A stretch of DNA of 31,252 nt from Gallionella sp. (GTDB taxonomy: Bacteria; Pseudomonadota; Gammaproteobacteria; Burkholderiales; Gallionellaceae). The stretch spans positions 1-31,252 of the forward strand of contig JAUYGW010000093.1 of the NCBI GenBank assembly GCA_030690245.1, in the 5' to 3' direction. The notes beneath the pieces were generated by a model. It did not search any database and was not told the DNA's origin. It worked only from the letters and a program-made list of their open reading frames with translations. The translations under genes were made by a program, and so were the position numbers. Shown piece by piece: positions 15,652 through 24,969 of the stretch. Numbering within the stretch: position 1 is the stretch's first letter; every line of letters starts with the position of its first letter.

Positions 15652-18287
15652 GCGACGCGCTGCGCGCGGTCCAGCAACACCGCGGCAGCGGACGCAGCAA
15701 CTACCTCGTCAACCACCTGGTGGACCAGGCGCGGCGCGAGGGCATCTACGTGCCCAACTCGCTGACCACCGCCTACAAGAACACCATCGCGCCCGAGGAC
15801 CAGGAGAAATCCCCCGGCGACCGCGCCATTGAGCACCGGCTGCGCTCCATCATCCGCTGGAACGCAATGGCCATCATCCTGCGCGCCAACAAGGACAGCT
15901 CCGAACTCGGCGGCCACATCGCCAGCTTCCAGTCGGCCGCCACGCTCTACGACATCGGCTTCGGCCACTTCTGGCACGCGCCCACCGAGACCCATGGCGG
16001 CGACCTGATCTATATCCAGGGCCACTGCTCGCCTGGCATTTACGCCCGCGCCTTCGTCGAGGGGCGCCTGACCGAGGCGCAACTGCTGGGCTACCGCCAG
16101 GAAACCGAAGGCCGGGGCCTCCCGTCCTACCCGCACCCCTGGCTGATGCCCGAATTCTGGCAGTTCCCCACCGTCTCGATGGGCCTGGGGCCGCTGATGG
16201 CGATCTACCAGGCGCGCTTCCTGAAGTACCTGCAAGGCCGCAGCCTGGCCGAGACCGCGCCGCGCAAGGTCTGGGCCTTCATGGGCGACGGCGAGATGGA
16301 CGAGCCCGAATCGCTGGGCGCGATCTCGCTGGCCGGGCGCGAGCGCCTGGACAACCTGATCTTCGTCATCAACTGCAACCTGCAGCGCCTGGACGGCCCG
16401 GTGCGCGGCAACGGCAAGATCATCCAGGAACTCGAATCGGTGTTCCGCGGCGCCGGCTGGAACGTCATCAAGGTGGTCTGGGGCGGCGGCTGGGACAAGC
16501 TGCTGGCCAAGGACAAGAGCGGCCTCTTGCTGCAGCGCATGGAAGAGTGCGTGGACGGCGAGTACCAGGATTTCAAGAGCAAGAGCGGCGCCTATGTGCG
16601 CGAGCACTTCTTCGGTAAGTACGAGGAACTGAAGGCCCTGGTCGCCGACATGAGCGACGACGAGATCTGGGGCCTGACGCGCGGCGGCCACGACCCCGAG
16701 AAGGTCTTCGCCGCCTACGCCTCGGCCGTCAAGCACACCGGCCAGCCGACGCTGATCCTGCCCAAGACCGTGAAGGGCTATGGCATGGGCGAATCGGGCG
16801 AAGGCCAGATGATCGCGCACCAGGCCAAGAAGATGACGCAGGACGCGCTGCGCGGCTTTCGGGACCGCTTCCAGATCCCCGTCAGCGACGCCGACCTGGT
16901 CAGCGTGCCCTTCGTCACCCTGCCCGCCGACAGCCCGGAGATGAAGTACCTGCACGCGCACCGCCAGGCCCTGGGCGGCTACCTGCCGCAGCGCCGGCGT
17001 CAATCGACGTCGCTGCCGATCCCGCCGCTGGCCAGCTTCCAGCGCCTGCTCGACAGCTCGGGCGAGCGCGAGATTTCCACCACCATGGCCTTCGTGCAAA
17101 TGCTGGGCACGCTGGTGCGCGACAAGGCGATTGGCAAACACATCGTGCCCATCGTGCCCGATGAATCGCGCACCTTCGGCATGGAAGGCATGTTCCGCCA
17201 GCTCGGCATTTACTCCTCGGTCGGCCAGCTCTACAAGCCGCAGGATGCCGATCAGTTGATGTACTACCGCGAGTCCAAGGACGGCCAGGTGCTGCAGGAA
17301 GGCATCAACGAAGGCGGCGCGATGTCGAGCTGGATCGTCGCGGCCACCTCGTACAGCACGAACAACGTGCCGATGATTCCGTTCTACATCTATTACTCGA
17401 TGTTCGGCCTGCAGCGCGTCGGTGACCTGGCCTGGCTTGCCGGCGACATCCGGGCCCGCGGCTTCCTGCTGGGCGGCACCGCCGGGCGCACCACGCTCAA
17501 CGGCGAAGGCCTGCAGCACGAGGACGGCCACAGCCACATCATCGCCGCCACAATCCCCAACTGCATCTCCTACGACCCGAGCTTTGCCTACGAGGTGGTG
17601 AGCATCGTGCGCGAAGGCATGCGCCGCATGTACGAAGAGCAGGAGGATGTCTTCTACTACATCACCCTGATGAACGAGAACTACCCGCACCCGGGCTTGG
17701 CGGAGGCCGGCGCCGGGGCCGAGCAAGGCATTCTCAAGGGCCTGTACAAGCTCAAGGACGGCGGCAAGACCAGCAAGAAGGGCCTGCGCGTGCAACTGAT
17801 GGGCAGCGGCACCATCCTGCGCGAGGTGATCGCCGCCGCTGAACTGCTGAAAGCCGACTTCAACGTCAGCGCCGACATCTGGAGCGCCACCAGCTTCAAC
17901 GAACTCAAGCGCGATGGTATGGCGGCGCAGCGCTGGAACCTGTTGCACCCGACCGAGCCGCCGCGCCAGAGCTGGATCGAGACCTGCCTGGCCGGCCACG
18001 AGGGCCCGGTGATCGCCTCCACCGACTACATGCGCAACTACGCCGACCAGGTGCGCGAGTACGTGCAAACGGGTGAGCGCCGCTACGTGGTGCTGGGCAC
18101 CGACGGCTTCGGCCGCAGCGACTACCGCGCCAAGCTGCGCCGCTTCTTCGAGATTGACCGCTATTACGTGGCGGTCGCCGCCCTGAAGGCGCTGGCCGAT
18201 GACGGCCTCATCAAAGCCGCCGTCGTCGCCGATGCGATTGCCAAATATGGCCTGGACACCGAGCGCGCCGCGCCGTGGACCGTCTGA
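15606..18287 (+). CDS. aceE: Pyruvate dehydrogenase E1 component, homodimeric type
   Basis: E1 of the pyruvate dehydrogenase complex: thiamine-diphosphate-dependent decarboxylation of pyruvate and acetyl transfer to the lipoyl group of E2. It has 893 residues, against 887 in E. coli. The thiamine diphosphate motif is GDGEMDEPES (228-237), closed by NCNLQRLDGPVRGN. Other family landmarks are HIASFQSAATLYDIGFGHFW (104-123) and EDGHSHI. The ATG at 15606 follows AGGAGACAAG; the frame is open for 25 further codons upstream but has no better start, and that stretch contains the operator and the 9-bp repeats. It is the first gene of aceE-aceF-lpdA. Control probably comes from the divergent GntR protein. 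A truncated second copy of its start lies at 14463. Confidence 0.97.
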   Translation: MNVNDDLDPVETDEWSDALRAVQQHRGSGRSNYLVNHLVDQARREGIYVPNSLTTAYKNTIAPEDQEKSPGDRAIEHRLRSIIRWNAMAIILRANKDSSELGGHIASFQSAATLYDIGFGHFWHAPTETHGGDLIYIQGHCSPGIYARAFVEGRLTEAQLLGYRQETEGRGLPSYPHPWLMPEFWQFPTVSMGLGPLMAIYQARFLKYLQGRSLAETAPRKVWAFMGDGEMDEPESLGAISLAGRERLDNLIFVINCNLQRLDGPVRGNGKIIQELESVFRGAGWNVIKVVWGGGWDKLLAKDKSGLLLQRMEECVDGEYQDFKSKSGAYVREHFFGKYEELKALVADMSDDEIWGLTRGGHDPEKVFAAYASAVKHTGQPTLILPKTVKGYGMGESGEGQMIAHQAKKMTQDALRGFRDRFQIPVSDADLVSVPFVTLPADSPEMKYLHAHRQALGGYLPQRRRQSTSLPIPPLASFQRLLDSSGEREISTTMAFVQMLGTLVRDKAIGKHIVPIVPDESRTFGMEGMFRQLGIYSSVGQLYKPQDADQLMYYRESKDGQVLQEGINEGGAMSSWIVAATSYSTNNVPMIPFYIYYSMFGLQRVGDLAWLAGDIRARGFLLGGTAGRTTLNGEGLQHEDGHSHIIAATIPNCISYDPSFAYEVVSIVREGMRRMYEEQEDVFYYITLMNENYPHPGLAEAGAGAEQGILKGLYKLKDGGKTSKKGLRVQLMGSGTILREVIAAAELLKADFNVSADIWSATSFNELKRDGMAAQRWNLLHPTEPPRQSWIETCLAGHEGPVIASTDYMRNYADQVREYVQTGERRYVVLGTDGFGRSDYRAKLRRFFEIDRYYVAVAALKALADDGLIKAAVVADAIAKYGLDTERAAPWTV

Positions 18288-18306
18288 ACGAGCAAGGACC
18301 AACACC

Positions 18307-19626
18307 ATGAGTCAAACCATCGATATCCCCGTACCCGACATCGGCGACTTCACGGACGTGCCGGTGATCGAGATCTTCGTCAAGGTCGGCGACACCGTGA
18401 AGGCCGAGGACCCGCTGATCTCGCTCGAATCCGACAAGGCCACGATGGACGTGCCCTCGCCGCAAGCGGGCGTGGTCACGGCCATCCGCGTCAAGGTCGG
18501 CGACAAGCTCAGCCAGGGCAGCATCGTGCTGACGCTGGCCAGCGGTGACGCCGCCACAGCATCCGCCACGGCACCCGCTGCACCGACGGCCCAGCCCGGC
18601 GCGGCAGCGGCCACGGCGGCGACCTCCCCGGCCGCATCCGTAGCGGAACCTGCGCCAGCCGCACCAACGTCAGCCAGCGCCGCCATCGACGAAGCCGCTT
18701 TCGCGCTGGCCTATGCTGGCCCGGCGGTGCGCAAACTGGCACGCGAACTCGCCGTCAATCTCGGCAAGATCCAGGGCACGGGCCAGCATGGCCGTATCGT
18801 GCGCACCGATGTCGAGCGCTTCGCGAAGGGCGGCGGCGCGGCGGCACCCGCGGCCAAGGCGGCGTCCGCGCCCAGTGGTGGCGGTGGCGGCCTGGACTTG
18901 CTGCCCTGGCCCAAGGTGGACTTCGCCAAGTTCGGCCCGGTCGAGCGCAAGGAGCTCTCGCGCATCAAGAAGATCTCGGCCGCCAACCTGCACCGCAACT
19001 GGGTCGTGATCCCGCATGTCACCACGCACGACGAGGCCGACATTACCGATCTGGAGCAGTTCCGCGTGCAAATGAACAAGGAGTTGGAGAAGTCCGGCGT
19101 CAAGGTCAGCATGCTGCCCTTCATGATCAAGGCGGCCGTGGCCACGTTGAAGAAGTTCCCCGAGTTCAACGCCAGCCTGGACGGCGATGCGCTGGTGCTG
19201 AAGAACTATTACCACATCGGTTTTGCCGCCGACACGCCCAACGGCCTCATGGTGCCCGTGATCCGCGATGCCGACAAAAAGACCGTGCCCGAGATCACGA
19301 AGGAGATGGGCGAGCTGGCCAAACTGGCCCGCGACGGCAAGCTCAAGCCCGACCAGATGCAGGGCGGCACCTTCACCATTTCGTCGCTGGGCGGCATTGG
19401 CGGCATCTACTTCACGCCCATCATCAACGCGCCCGAGGTCGCCATCATGGGTGTCTGCAAGAGCTACTGGAAGCAGCACTCCAGCGACGGCAAGACTTAC
19501 ACCTCGCGCCTGACCCTGCCGCTGTCGCTGTCCTGGGACCACCGCGTGATCGACGGCGCCGCCGCCGCACGCTTCAACGTCCATTTCGCCAACCTGCTCG
19601 CCGACATGCGGCGCGTGCTGTTCTAA
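18307..19626 (+). CDS. aceF: Dihydrolipoyllysine acetyltransferase (pyruvate dehydrogenase E2)
   Basis: Core acetyltransferase of the pyruvate dehydrogenase complex, 439 residues. It has one lipoyl domain (1-78) with lipoyl-Lys44 in ESDKATM and an Ala/Pro-rich linker (80-130). The peripheral subunit-binding domain (137-172) contains AGPAVRKLARELAVNLGKI. A second linker is followed by the catalytic domain (about 205-439), which has DHRVIDGAAAARF with catalytic His412 and Asp416. A single lipoyl domain makes it shorter than the three-lipoyl E. coli enzyme, as is common in betaproteobacteria, where E3 carries another lipoyl domain. The ATG is 19 bases after the aceE stop. Confidence 0.96.
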   Translation: MSQTIDIPVPDIGDFTDVPVIEIFVKVGDTVKAEDPLISLESDKATMDVPSPQAGVVTAIRVKVGDKLSQGSIVLTLASGDAATASATAPAAPTAQPGAAAATAATSPAASVAEPAPAAPTSASAAIDEAAFALAYAGPAVRKLARELAVNLGKIQGTGQHGRIVRTDVERFAKGGGAAAPAAKAASAPSGGGGGLDLLPWPKVDFAKFGPVERKELSRIKKISAANLHRNWVVIPHVTTHDEADITDLEQFRVQMNKELEKSGVKVSMLPFMIKAAVATLKKFPEFNASLDGDALVLKNYYHIGFAADTPNGLMVPVIRDADKKTVPEITKEMGELAKLARDGKLKPDQMQGGTFTISSLGGIGGIYFTPIINAPEVAIMGVCKSYWKQHSSDGKTYTSRLTLPLSLSWDHRVIDGAAAARFNVHFANLLADMRRVLF

Positions 19627-19646
19627 CCTTATAAGGGCTTGCTGCC

Positions 19647-21434
19647 ATGGCTAATTTAGTGGAAGTCAAAGTACCCGACATCGGCGACTTCAAGGACGTC
19701 GCCGTGATCGAGGTCATGGTCCAGGTCGGCGAGACCATTGCGGTCGATACCGGCCTGGTCATGGTCGAGTCCGACAAGGCCTCGATGGAGATTCCGTCCA
19801 CGCACGCCGGCGTGGTCAAGGAGATCAAGGTCAAGGTCAACGACAAGGTCGGCGAGGGCTCGGTGCTCCTGCTGATCGAGGCAGCCGGTGTCGCTGCCAC
19901 GGCGCCAGTGCCTGCCGCACCCGCCACGCCAGCACCCGCCACGCCAGCACCGGCCAAGACCGCAGCCAGCGCGGCCCCGGCGGCAGCTATCCCCAATGCC
20001 GCCAGCTACAACGGCAAGGCCGATCTGGAATGCGATGTGCTGGTGCTTGGCGCCGGCCCCGGCGGCTATTCCGCCGCCTTCCGCAGCGCAGATCTCGGCA
20101 TGAAAACCGTGCTGGTGGAGCGCTACGCGACACTCGGCGGCGTCTGCCTGAACGTGGGCTGCATACCATCCAAGGCGCTGCTGCACACCGCCTCGGTGAT
20201 GGACGAAGTGTCGCACCTGCCGGATCACGGCATCAAGTACGGCGCGCCCGAGATCGACATCGACAAGCTGCGCGGCTTCAAGGACGGCGTCATCAAGAAG
20301 CTCACCGGCGGCCTGGCCGGCATGGCACGGGCGCGCAAGGTCGAGGTGCTGACCGGCCTGGGCAGCTTTCTCGACCCCTACCATCTTGAAATCGCAGCGG
20401 CCGACGGCAGCAAAAAAGTCGTCAAGTTCGCCAAGGCCATCATTGCCGTCGGCAGCCAGGCGGTGAAACTGCCCTTTATGCCCGAGGATGAACGCGTGGT
20501 GGATTCGACCGGCGCGCTGCTGCTCAAATCGATCCCGAAACGCATGCTGGTGGTTGGCGGCGGCATCATCGGCCTGGAGATGGCCACGGTGTACTCAACG
20601 CTGGGCACGCGCATCGACGTGGTCGAAATGCTCGACGGCCTGATGCAGGGCGCCGACCGCGACCTGGTCAAGGTCTGGGAGAAGATGAACGCGCATCGCT
20701 TCGGCAGCGTCATGCTCAAGACCAAGACCGTCGGCGCCAAGGCGAGCCAGGCCGGCATCGAGGTGAAGTTCGAAGGCGAGAAGGCACCGAGCGAGCCGCA
20801 GGTCTATGACCTGGTGCTGGTGGCCGTGGGCCGCAGCCCCAACGGCCAGAAGATCGGCGCCGACAAGGCCGGCGTCGCGGTGACCGAGCGCGGTTTCATC
20901 AACGTGGACCGGCAGATGCGCACCAATGTGCCACACATCTTCGCGATTGGCGACGTGGTCGGCCAGCCGATGCTTGCGCACAAGGCGGTGCACGAGGCGC
21001 ATGTGGCGGCCGAGGTCGCGCTGGGCGAGAACGCCTTCTTCGACGCACGCCAGATCCCAAGCGTGGCCTACACCGACCCCGAGGTCGCCTGGGCCGGCAA
21101 GACCGAGGAACAGTGCAAGGCCGATGGCATCAAGATTGGCAAGGCGGTGTTCCCCTGGGCTGCATCGGGGCGCGCCATCGCCAATGGGCGCGACGAAGGT
21201 TTCACCAAACTGATCTTCGACGAGGCCACGCACCGTGTCATCGGCGGCGGCATCGTCGGCACCCATGCGGGAGATCTGATCAGCGAGGTCTGTCTGGCGA
21301 TCGAGATGGGCTGCGAGCCCGGCGACATCGGCAAGACCATCCACCCGCACCCGACGCTGGGCGAATCGATCGGCATGGCGGCCGAGGTCTTCGAAGGCCA
21401 TTGCACCGATCTGCCGCCGCAGAAGAAAAAGTAG
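19647..21434 (+). CDS. lpdA: Dihydrolipoyl dehydrogenase (E3) with N-terminal lipoyl domain
   Basis: Flavoprotein that reoxidises the lipoyl groups of the complex with NAD, 595 residues. Residues 1-78 are a complete lipoyl domain (Lys44 in ESDKASM) similar to that of AceF. A Pro/Ala linker (85-118) follows, then the FAD domain with GAGPGG (135-140), the redox pair Cys167/Cys172 in GGVCLNVGCIPSK, the NAD motif GGGIIGLE, and near the C-terminus the catalytic HPHPTLGE. The extra lipoyl domain is known from PdhL of Ralstonia and Neisseria, so it is a lineage trait rather than an anomaly. The ATG is 20 bases after the aceF stop. Confidence 0.96.
   Translation: MANLVEVKVPDIGDFKDVAVIEVMVQVGETIAVDTGLVMVESDKASMEIPSTHAGVVKEIKVKVNDKVGEGSVLLLIEAAGVAATAPVPAAPATPAPATPAPAKTAASAAPAAAIPNAASYNGKADLECDVLVLGAGPGGYSAAFRSADLGMKTVLVERYATLGGVCLNVGCIPSKALLHTASVMDEVSHLPDHGIKYGAPEIDIDKLRGFKDGVIKKLTGGLAGMARARKVEVLTGLGSFLDPYHLEIAAADGSKKVVKFAKAIIAVGSQAVKLPFMPEDERVVDSTGALLLKSIPKRMLVVGGGIIGLEMATVYSTLGTRIDVVEMLDGLMQGADRDLVKVWEKMNAHRFGSVMLKTKTVGAKASQAGIEVKFEGEKAPSEPQVYDLVLVAVGRSPNGQKIGADKAGVAVTERGFINVDRQMRTNVPHIFAIGDVVGQPMLAHKAVHEAHVAAEVALGENAFFDARQIPSVAYTDPEVAWAGKTEEQCKADGIKIGKAVFPWAASGRAIANGRDEGFTKLIFDEATHRVIGGGIVGTHAGDLISEVCLAIEMGCEPGDIGKTIHPHPTLGESIGMAAEVFEGHCTDLPPQKKK
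19921..19950 (+). repeat. Perfect 15-bp tandem duplication in the lpdA linker
   Basis: CCGCCACGCCAGCAC occurs twice in succession and encodes two PATPA units of the flexible Pro/Ala linker. It is in frame and lengthens the linker by five residues. Confidence 0.9.
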
Positions 21435-21486
21435 CACCGGCGCCACCGCAAGTTTGTTCCCCCTTATCCACCTAGAAGGAGTTTTT

Positions 21487-22668
21487 ATGTCCGATATTGT
21501 CATCGTCGCCGCCGCCCGTACTGCCGTTGGCAAGTTTGGCGGCAGCCTGGCCAAGACCGCCGCGCCTGAGCTCGGCGCCCACGTCGTGCGTGGCCTGCTG
21601 GCGCAGGCCGGTGTAGCCGGCGACCTGGTCAGCGAAGTCATTCTGGGCCAGGTGCTCACCGCTGGCGCCGGGCAGAACCCGGCGCGCCAGACCGTCATCA
21701 AGGCCGGTTTGCCGCAAGGTGTGCCGGGCCTGACCATCAACAAGGTTTGCGGCTCGGGCCTGAAGGCCGTGATGCTGGCGGCCCAGGCCATCAAATGCGG
21801 CGACGCCGACATCATCGTCGCCGGTGGCCAGGAGAATATGAGCGCCGCGCCCCACGTCTTGATGGGCTCGCGCGACGGCCAGCGCATGGGCGACTGGAAG
21901 CTGATCGACACCATGATCACCGACGGCCTGTGGGACGTCTACAACCAGTACCACATGGGCACCACGGCCGAGAACGTGGCCAAGAAATACGGCATCACGC
22001 GCGAGATGCAGGACGCGCTGGCGCTGGCCAGCCAATTGAAGGCGGCCGCCGCGCAGGACGCCGGCAAGTTCAAGGACGAGATATTGCCCTTCAGCATTGC
22101 CCAGAAAAAGGGTGACCCGATCATCTTTGCCGCCGACGAGTTTGTCAACCGAAAGACCAGCGCCGACGTGCTGGCCGGCCTGCGCCCGGCCTTCGACAAG
22201 GCCGGCAGCGTGACCGCCGGCAATGCCTCCGGCCTGAACGACGGCGCCGCCGCCGTGCTGGTGATGAGCGCGCAACGCGCCGCGTCGCTCGGCCTGACGC
22301 CGCTGGCGGTGATCCGCGCCTATGCCTCGGCTGGCCTGGACCCCAGCCTCATGGGCATGGGGCCGGTGCCGGCCTCCAAGCTGTGCCTGCAAAAGGCCGG
22401 CTGGTCGGCGCACGAGCTGGACCTGATGGAAATCAACGAAGCATTCGCGGCGCAGGCCTGCGCGGTGAACCAGCAGATGGAGTGGGATACCAGCAAGATC
22501 AATGTCAACGGCGGCGCGATTGCCATCGGCCACCCGATCGGCGCCTCGGGTTGCCGCATCCTGGTCACGCTGTTGCATGAGATGAAACGCCGCGGCGCCA
22601 ACAAGGGCCTGGCCTCGCTGTGCATCGGCGGCGGCATGGGCGTGGCGCTGGCGGTCGAGCGCGTCTGA
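21487..22668 (+). CDS. phaA: Acetyl-CoA C-acetyltransferase (beta-ketothiolase)
   Basis: Condenses two acetyl-CoA to acetoacetyl-CoA, the first step towards polyhydroxybutyrate. It is a thiolase of 393 residues, the standard PhaA length. The acyl-accepting Cys88 lies in [12 protein letters not shown], His349 in GHPIGASG, and the second catalytic Cys379 in [15 protein letters not shown] is also present. The ATG at 21487 follows AGAAGGAG at a spacing of 7 bases; an upstream in-frame ATG at 21454 lacks such a site. It lies 52 bases after lpdA and could be read through from the ace operon, which would tie polymer synthesis to acetyl-CoA supply. Degradative thiolases have the same fold, but the adjacent phaB supports a biosynthetic role. 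Confidence 0.92.
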   Translation: MSDIVIVAAARTAVGKFGGSLAKTAAPELGAHVVRGLLAQAGVAGDLVSEVILGQVLTAGAGQNPARQTVIKAGLPQGVPGLTINKVCGSGLKAVMLAAQAIKCGDADIIVAGGQENMSAAPHVLMGSRDGQRMGDWKLIDTMITDGLWDVYNQYHMGTTAENVAKKYGITREMQDALALASQLKAAAAQDAGKFKDEILPFSIAQKKGDPIIFAADEFVNRKTSADVLAGLRPAFDKAGSVTAGNASGLNDGAAAVLVMSAQRAASLGLTPLAVIRAYASAGLDPSLMGMGPVPASKLCLQKAGWSAHELDLMEINEAFAAQACAVNQQMEWDTSKINVNGGAIAIGHPIGASGCRILVTLLHEMKRRGANKGLASLCIGGGMGVALAVERV

Positions 22669-22713
22669 CGATGGACCTGACGATTTAATTTATTCACCAA
22701 CGAGGAGACAAAG

Positions 22714-23460
22714 ATGACAGCAAAACGCGTGGTTCTGGTCACGGGCGGCATGGGCGGCCTGGGCGAAACGATTTCAACCAAGATGGTCGATGACGGCTAC
22801 CAGGTGGCCGTGACCTACTCGCCCGGCAACAGCAAGCACGGCGAGTGGCTGGCGCAAATGAAGGCGCATGGTTACAACATCCTGGCCGTGCCCTGCGACG
22901 TGACCGACATCGACTCCTGCGCCGCCGCCGTGGTCCAGGTGCAGGAGAAGCTCGGCCCGGTCGACGTGTTGGTCAACAACGCCGGCATTACGCGCGACAT
23001 GACCTTCAAGAAGATGGACAAGGTCAACTGGGACGCGGTGCTGCGCACCAACCTGGACAGCCTGTTCAACATGAGCAAGCAGGTCGCCGACGGCATGGTC
23101 GAGCGCAACTGGGGCCGCATCATCAACGTGTCCTCGGTCAACGGCTCCAAGGGCGCCTTCGGTCAGACCAATTACTCGGCAGCCAAGGCCGGCGTGCACG
23201 GTTTCACCAAGGCGCTGGCATTGGAGGTTGCCAAGAAAGGCGTGACCGTCAACACCATCTCGCCAGGCTACATCGGCACCAAGATGGTGACGGCTATTCC
23301 GCAGGAGGTGCTGAACTCCAAGATTCTGCCCAACATCCCGGTCGGTCGTCTGGGCAAGCCCGAGGAAGTGGCTGGCTTGATCATCTACCTGGCGTCCGAG
23401 GAAGCGGCCTTCGTGACCGGGGCCAACATCGCCATCAACGGCGGTCAACACATGCAATAA
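22714..23460 (+). CDS. phaB: Acetoacetyl-CoA reductase
   Basis: Short-chain dehydrogenase of 248 residues that reduces acetoacetyl-CoA to (R)-3-hydroxybutyryl-CoA, normally with NADPH. The nucleotide-binding loop is TGGMGGLG (10-17), the NNAG motif 88-91, and the catalytic set Ser141 (or 140), Tyr154 and Lys158 in YSAAK. ITRDMTFKKM and the ending NGGQHMQ are characteristic of PhaB. GAGGAGA precedes the ATG. It lies 45 bases after phaA. The polymer synthase phaC is not in the window. Confidence 0.95.
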   Translation: MTAKRVVLVTGGMGGLGETISTKMVDDGYQVAVTYSPGNSKHGEWLAQMKAHGYNILAVPCDVTDIDSCAAAVVQVQEKLGPVDVLVNNAGITRDMTFKKMDKVNWDAVLRTNLDSLFNMSKQVADGMVERNWGRIINVSSVNGSKGAFGQTNYSAAKAGVHGFTKALALEVAKKGVTVNTISPGYIGTKMVTAIPQEVLNSKILPNIPVGRLGKPEEVAGLIIYLASEEAAFVTGANIAINGGQHMQ

Positions 23461-23476
23461 GCGAGGCCCTACCCTG

Positions 23477-23492
23477 TACGCCACTTGGCGTA
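23477..23492 (+). terminator. Possible weak terminator after phaB
   Basis: TACGCCA and TGGCGTA pair across two bases, 16 bases after the phaB stop, followed only by TTT. The short T-run makes an intrinsic terminator doubtful. The rest of the 147-base gap before urtA holds no other clear signal. Confidence 0.3.
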
Positions 23493-23607
23493 TTTCCAAA
23501 CCCCCTGTGCTTCCTTAAAGTTACCCCATCGCGATGCCAAAGCCTGGCCTAAAAAGCAGGCTCAAGGCAGAGAACGGGTTTCTTTTTTACCTACTGGAGA
23601 AGCACAT

Positions 23608-24870
23608 ATGCAACGTCGTTTTACACTCAAGGCCTTCACTGCCGCTATCGCACTGTCTGGCTTGTCAGCCATGCCAGCGCTCGCCGCCGACACCATCAAG
23701 GTCGGCATTTTGCACAGCCTGTCGGGCACCATGGCCATTTCGGAAACTGTGTTGAAAGACACCGTGCTGATGGCCATTGACGAGATCAACGCCAAGGGCG
23801 GCCTGCTCGGCAAGAAGTTGGAGCCCGTGGTGGTGGACCCGGCCTCCAACTGGCCGCTGTTTGCCGAAAAGACCAAGCAGTTGCTGGGTCAGGACAAGGT
23901 CGATGTGATCTTTGGCTGCTGGACCAGCGTGTCGCGCAAGTCGGTGTTGCCGGTGGTGGAAGAAATGACCGGCCTGCTGTTCTACCCGGTGCAATACGAG
24001 GGTGAAGAGTTGAGCAAAAACGTGTTCTACACCGGTGCCGCGCCGAATCAGCAAGCCATCCCCGCGGTGGACTATTTGATGAGCAAGGACGGCGGCTCGG
24101 CCAAGCGCTGGGTGCTGTTGGGTACCGACTATGTCTACCCCCGCACCACCAACAAGATTCTGCGCGCCTACCTCAAATCCAAGGGCGTGAAAGACACCGA
24201 CATCGACGAAAAGTACACCCCGTTTGGCCACTCGGACTACCAGACCATTGTGGCTGACATCAAGAAATTTTCCGCCGGTGGCAAGACCGCCGTGGTGTCC
24301 ACCATCAATGGCGACTCCAATGTGCCGTTCTACAAGGAACTTGGCAACGCTGGCCTGAAGGCCAAGGACGTGCCCGTGGTCGCGTTCAGCGTGGGTGAAG
24401 AAGAGCTGCGCGGCGTCGACACCAAGCCGCTGGTGGGGCACCTGGCTGCCTGGAACTACTTCCAGTCGATCAAGAACCCGACCAACACCGAGTTCATCAA
24501 GAAATGGACCGCTTACGCCAAGGCCAAGGGGATTGCCGGTCACAAGGACAAGGCTTTGACCAACGACCCGATGGAAGCCACTTACATCGGCATCAACATG
24601 TGGAAGCAGGCGGTAGAAAAAGCCAAGTCCACCGATGTTGACAAGGTGATTGCGGCCATGGCCGGCCAAACCTTCAAGGCGCCGAGCGGTATTGTGAGCA
24701 AGATGGACGAAAAGAACCACCACCTGCACAAGTCGGTGTTTATTGGCGAGATCAAGGCCGACGGTCAGTTCAACGTGGTCTGGAAGACCCCCGGCCCGGT
24801 GAAAGCCAAGCCATGGAGCCCGTACATCGAGGGCAATGCCTCCAAGCCGGACGAGCCAGCCAAGAAATAA
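23608..24870 (+). CDS. urtA: Urea-type ABC transporter substrate-binding protein
   Basis: Periplasmic receptor of 420 residues, matching UrtA of the urea ABC transporter. The signal peptide MQRRFTLKAFTAAIALSGLS ends near ALAA-DT (residues 24-28). The mature part has the family pattern IKVGILHSLSGTMAISETVLKD split across a short turn, FGCWTSVSRKSVLPV, GLLFYPVQYEGEE, and late NHHLHKSVFIGEI, all typical of the UrtA/FmdD group. GGAGA lies 7 bases before the ATG. The permease and ATPase genes that normally follow (urtBCDE) are absent; instead a strong terminator follows at once. FmdD-type amide receptors are the main alternative. The codons look less GC-rich than in the pha and ace genes. Confidence 0.85.
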   Translation: MQRRFTLKAFTAAIALSGLSAMPALAADTIKVGILHSLSGTMAISETVLKDTVLMAIDEINAKGGLLGKKLEPVVVDPASNWPLFAEKTKQLLGQDKVDVIFGCWTSVSRKSVLPVVEEMTGLLFYPVQYEGEELSKNVFYTGAAPNQQAIPAVDYLMSKDGGSAKRWVLLGTDYVYPRTTNKILRAYLKSKGVKDTDIDEKYTPFGHSDYQTIVADIKKFSAGGKTAVVSTINGDSNVPFYKELGNAGLKAKDVPVVAFSVGEEELRGVDTKPLVGHLAAWNYFQSIKNPTNTEFIKKWTAYAKAKGIAGHKDKALTNDPMEATYIGINMWKQAVEKAKSTDVDKVIAAMAGQTFKAPSGIVSKMDEKNHHLHKSVFIGEIKADGQFNVVWKTPGPVKAKPWSPYIEGNASKPDEPAKK

Positions 24871-24882
24871 GACGCCTAAGGT

Positions 24883-24905
24883 CTCAGCTGTTTGCTGGGT
24901 TTTTT
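24883..24905 (+). terminator. Rho-independent terminator of urtA
   Basis: CTCAGC (24883-24888) pairs with GCTGGG (24894-24899), including one G-T pair, over a five-base loop. It is followed by six T (24900-24905), 12 bases after the urtA stop. It ends the urtA transcript as a single-gene unit. Confidence 0.8.
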
Positions 24906-24913
24906 GTAGGGTC

Positions 24914-24957
24914 GACTTCAGTCGACCTGACGGGTGCTTGTGGGGTCGACTGAAGTC
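24914..24957. repeat. 14-bp perfect inverted repeat
   Basis: GACTTCAGTCGACC (24914-24927) and its exact complement GGTCGACTGAAGTC (24944-24957) are separated by 16 bases. Each arm is itself rich in GTCGAC. It lies between the urtA terminator and the decayed two-component genes. No T-run follows, so it is not a typical terminator. Confidence 0.85.
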
Positions 24958-24969
24958 TTGACAGACATA

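Noticed and set aside
15546..18308. A 920-codon open frame on the minus strand, antisense to aceE
   Set aside because: The same GC-codon shadow effect. AceE on the plus strand has complete family motifs, and the antisense product has none.
19647..20000. The lipoyl domain on lpdA as an abnormal gene fusion
   Set aside because: E3 proteins with an N-terminal lipoyl domain are normal in betaproteobacterial pyruvate dehydrogenase complexes.
21464..21472. TTATCCACC, close to a DnaA box, as a possible replication origin of the circle
   Set aside because: It is a single near-match before phaA with no cluster of boxes, no AT-rich segment and no replication gene. It overlaps the normal leader of phaA.
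23550..23566. TGGCCTAAAAAGCAGG as a sigma-54 promoter for urtA
   Set aside because: The GG and GC elements are 10 bases apart instead of the required 12, and the TTGCA block is missing.
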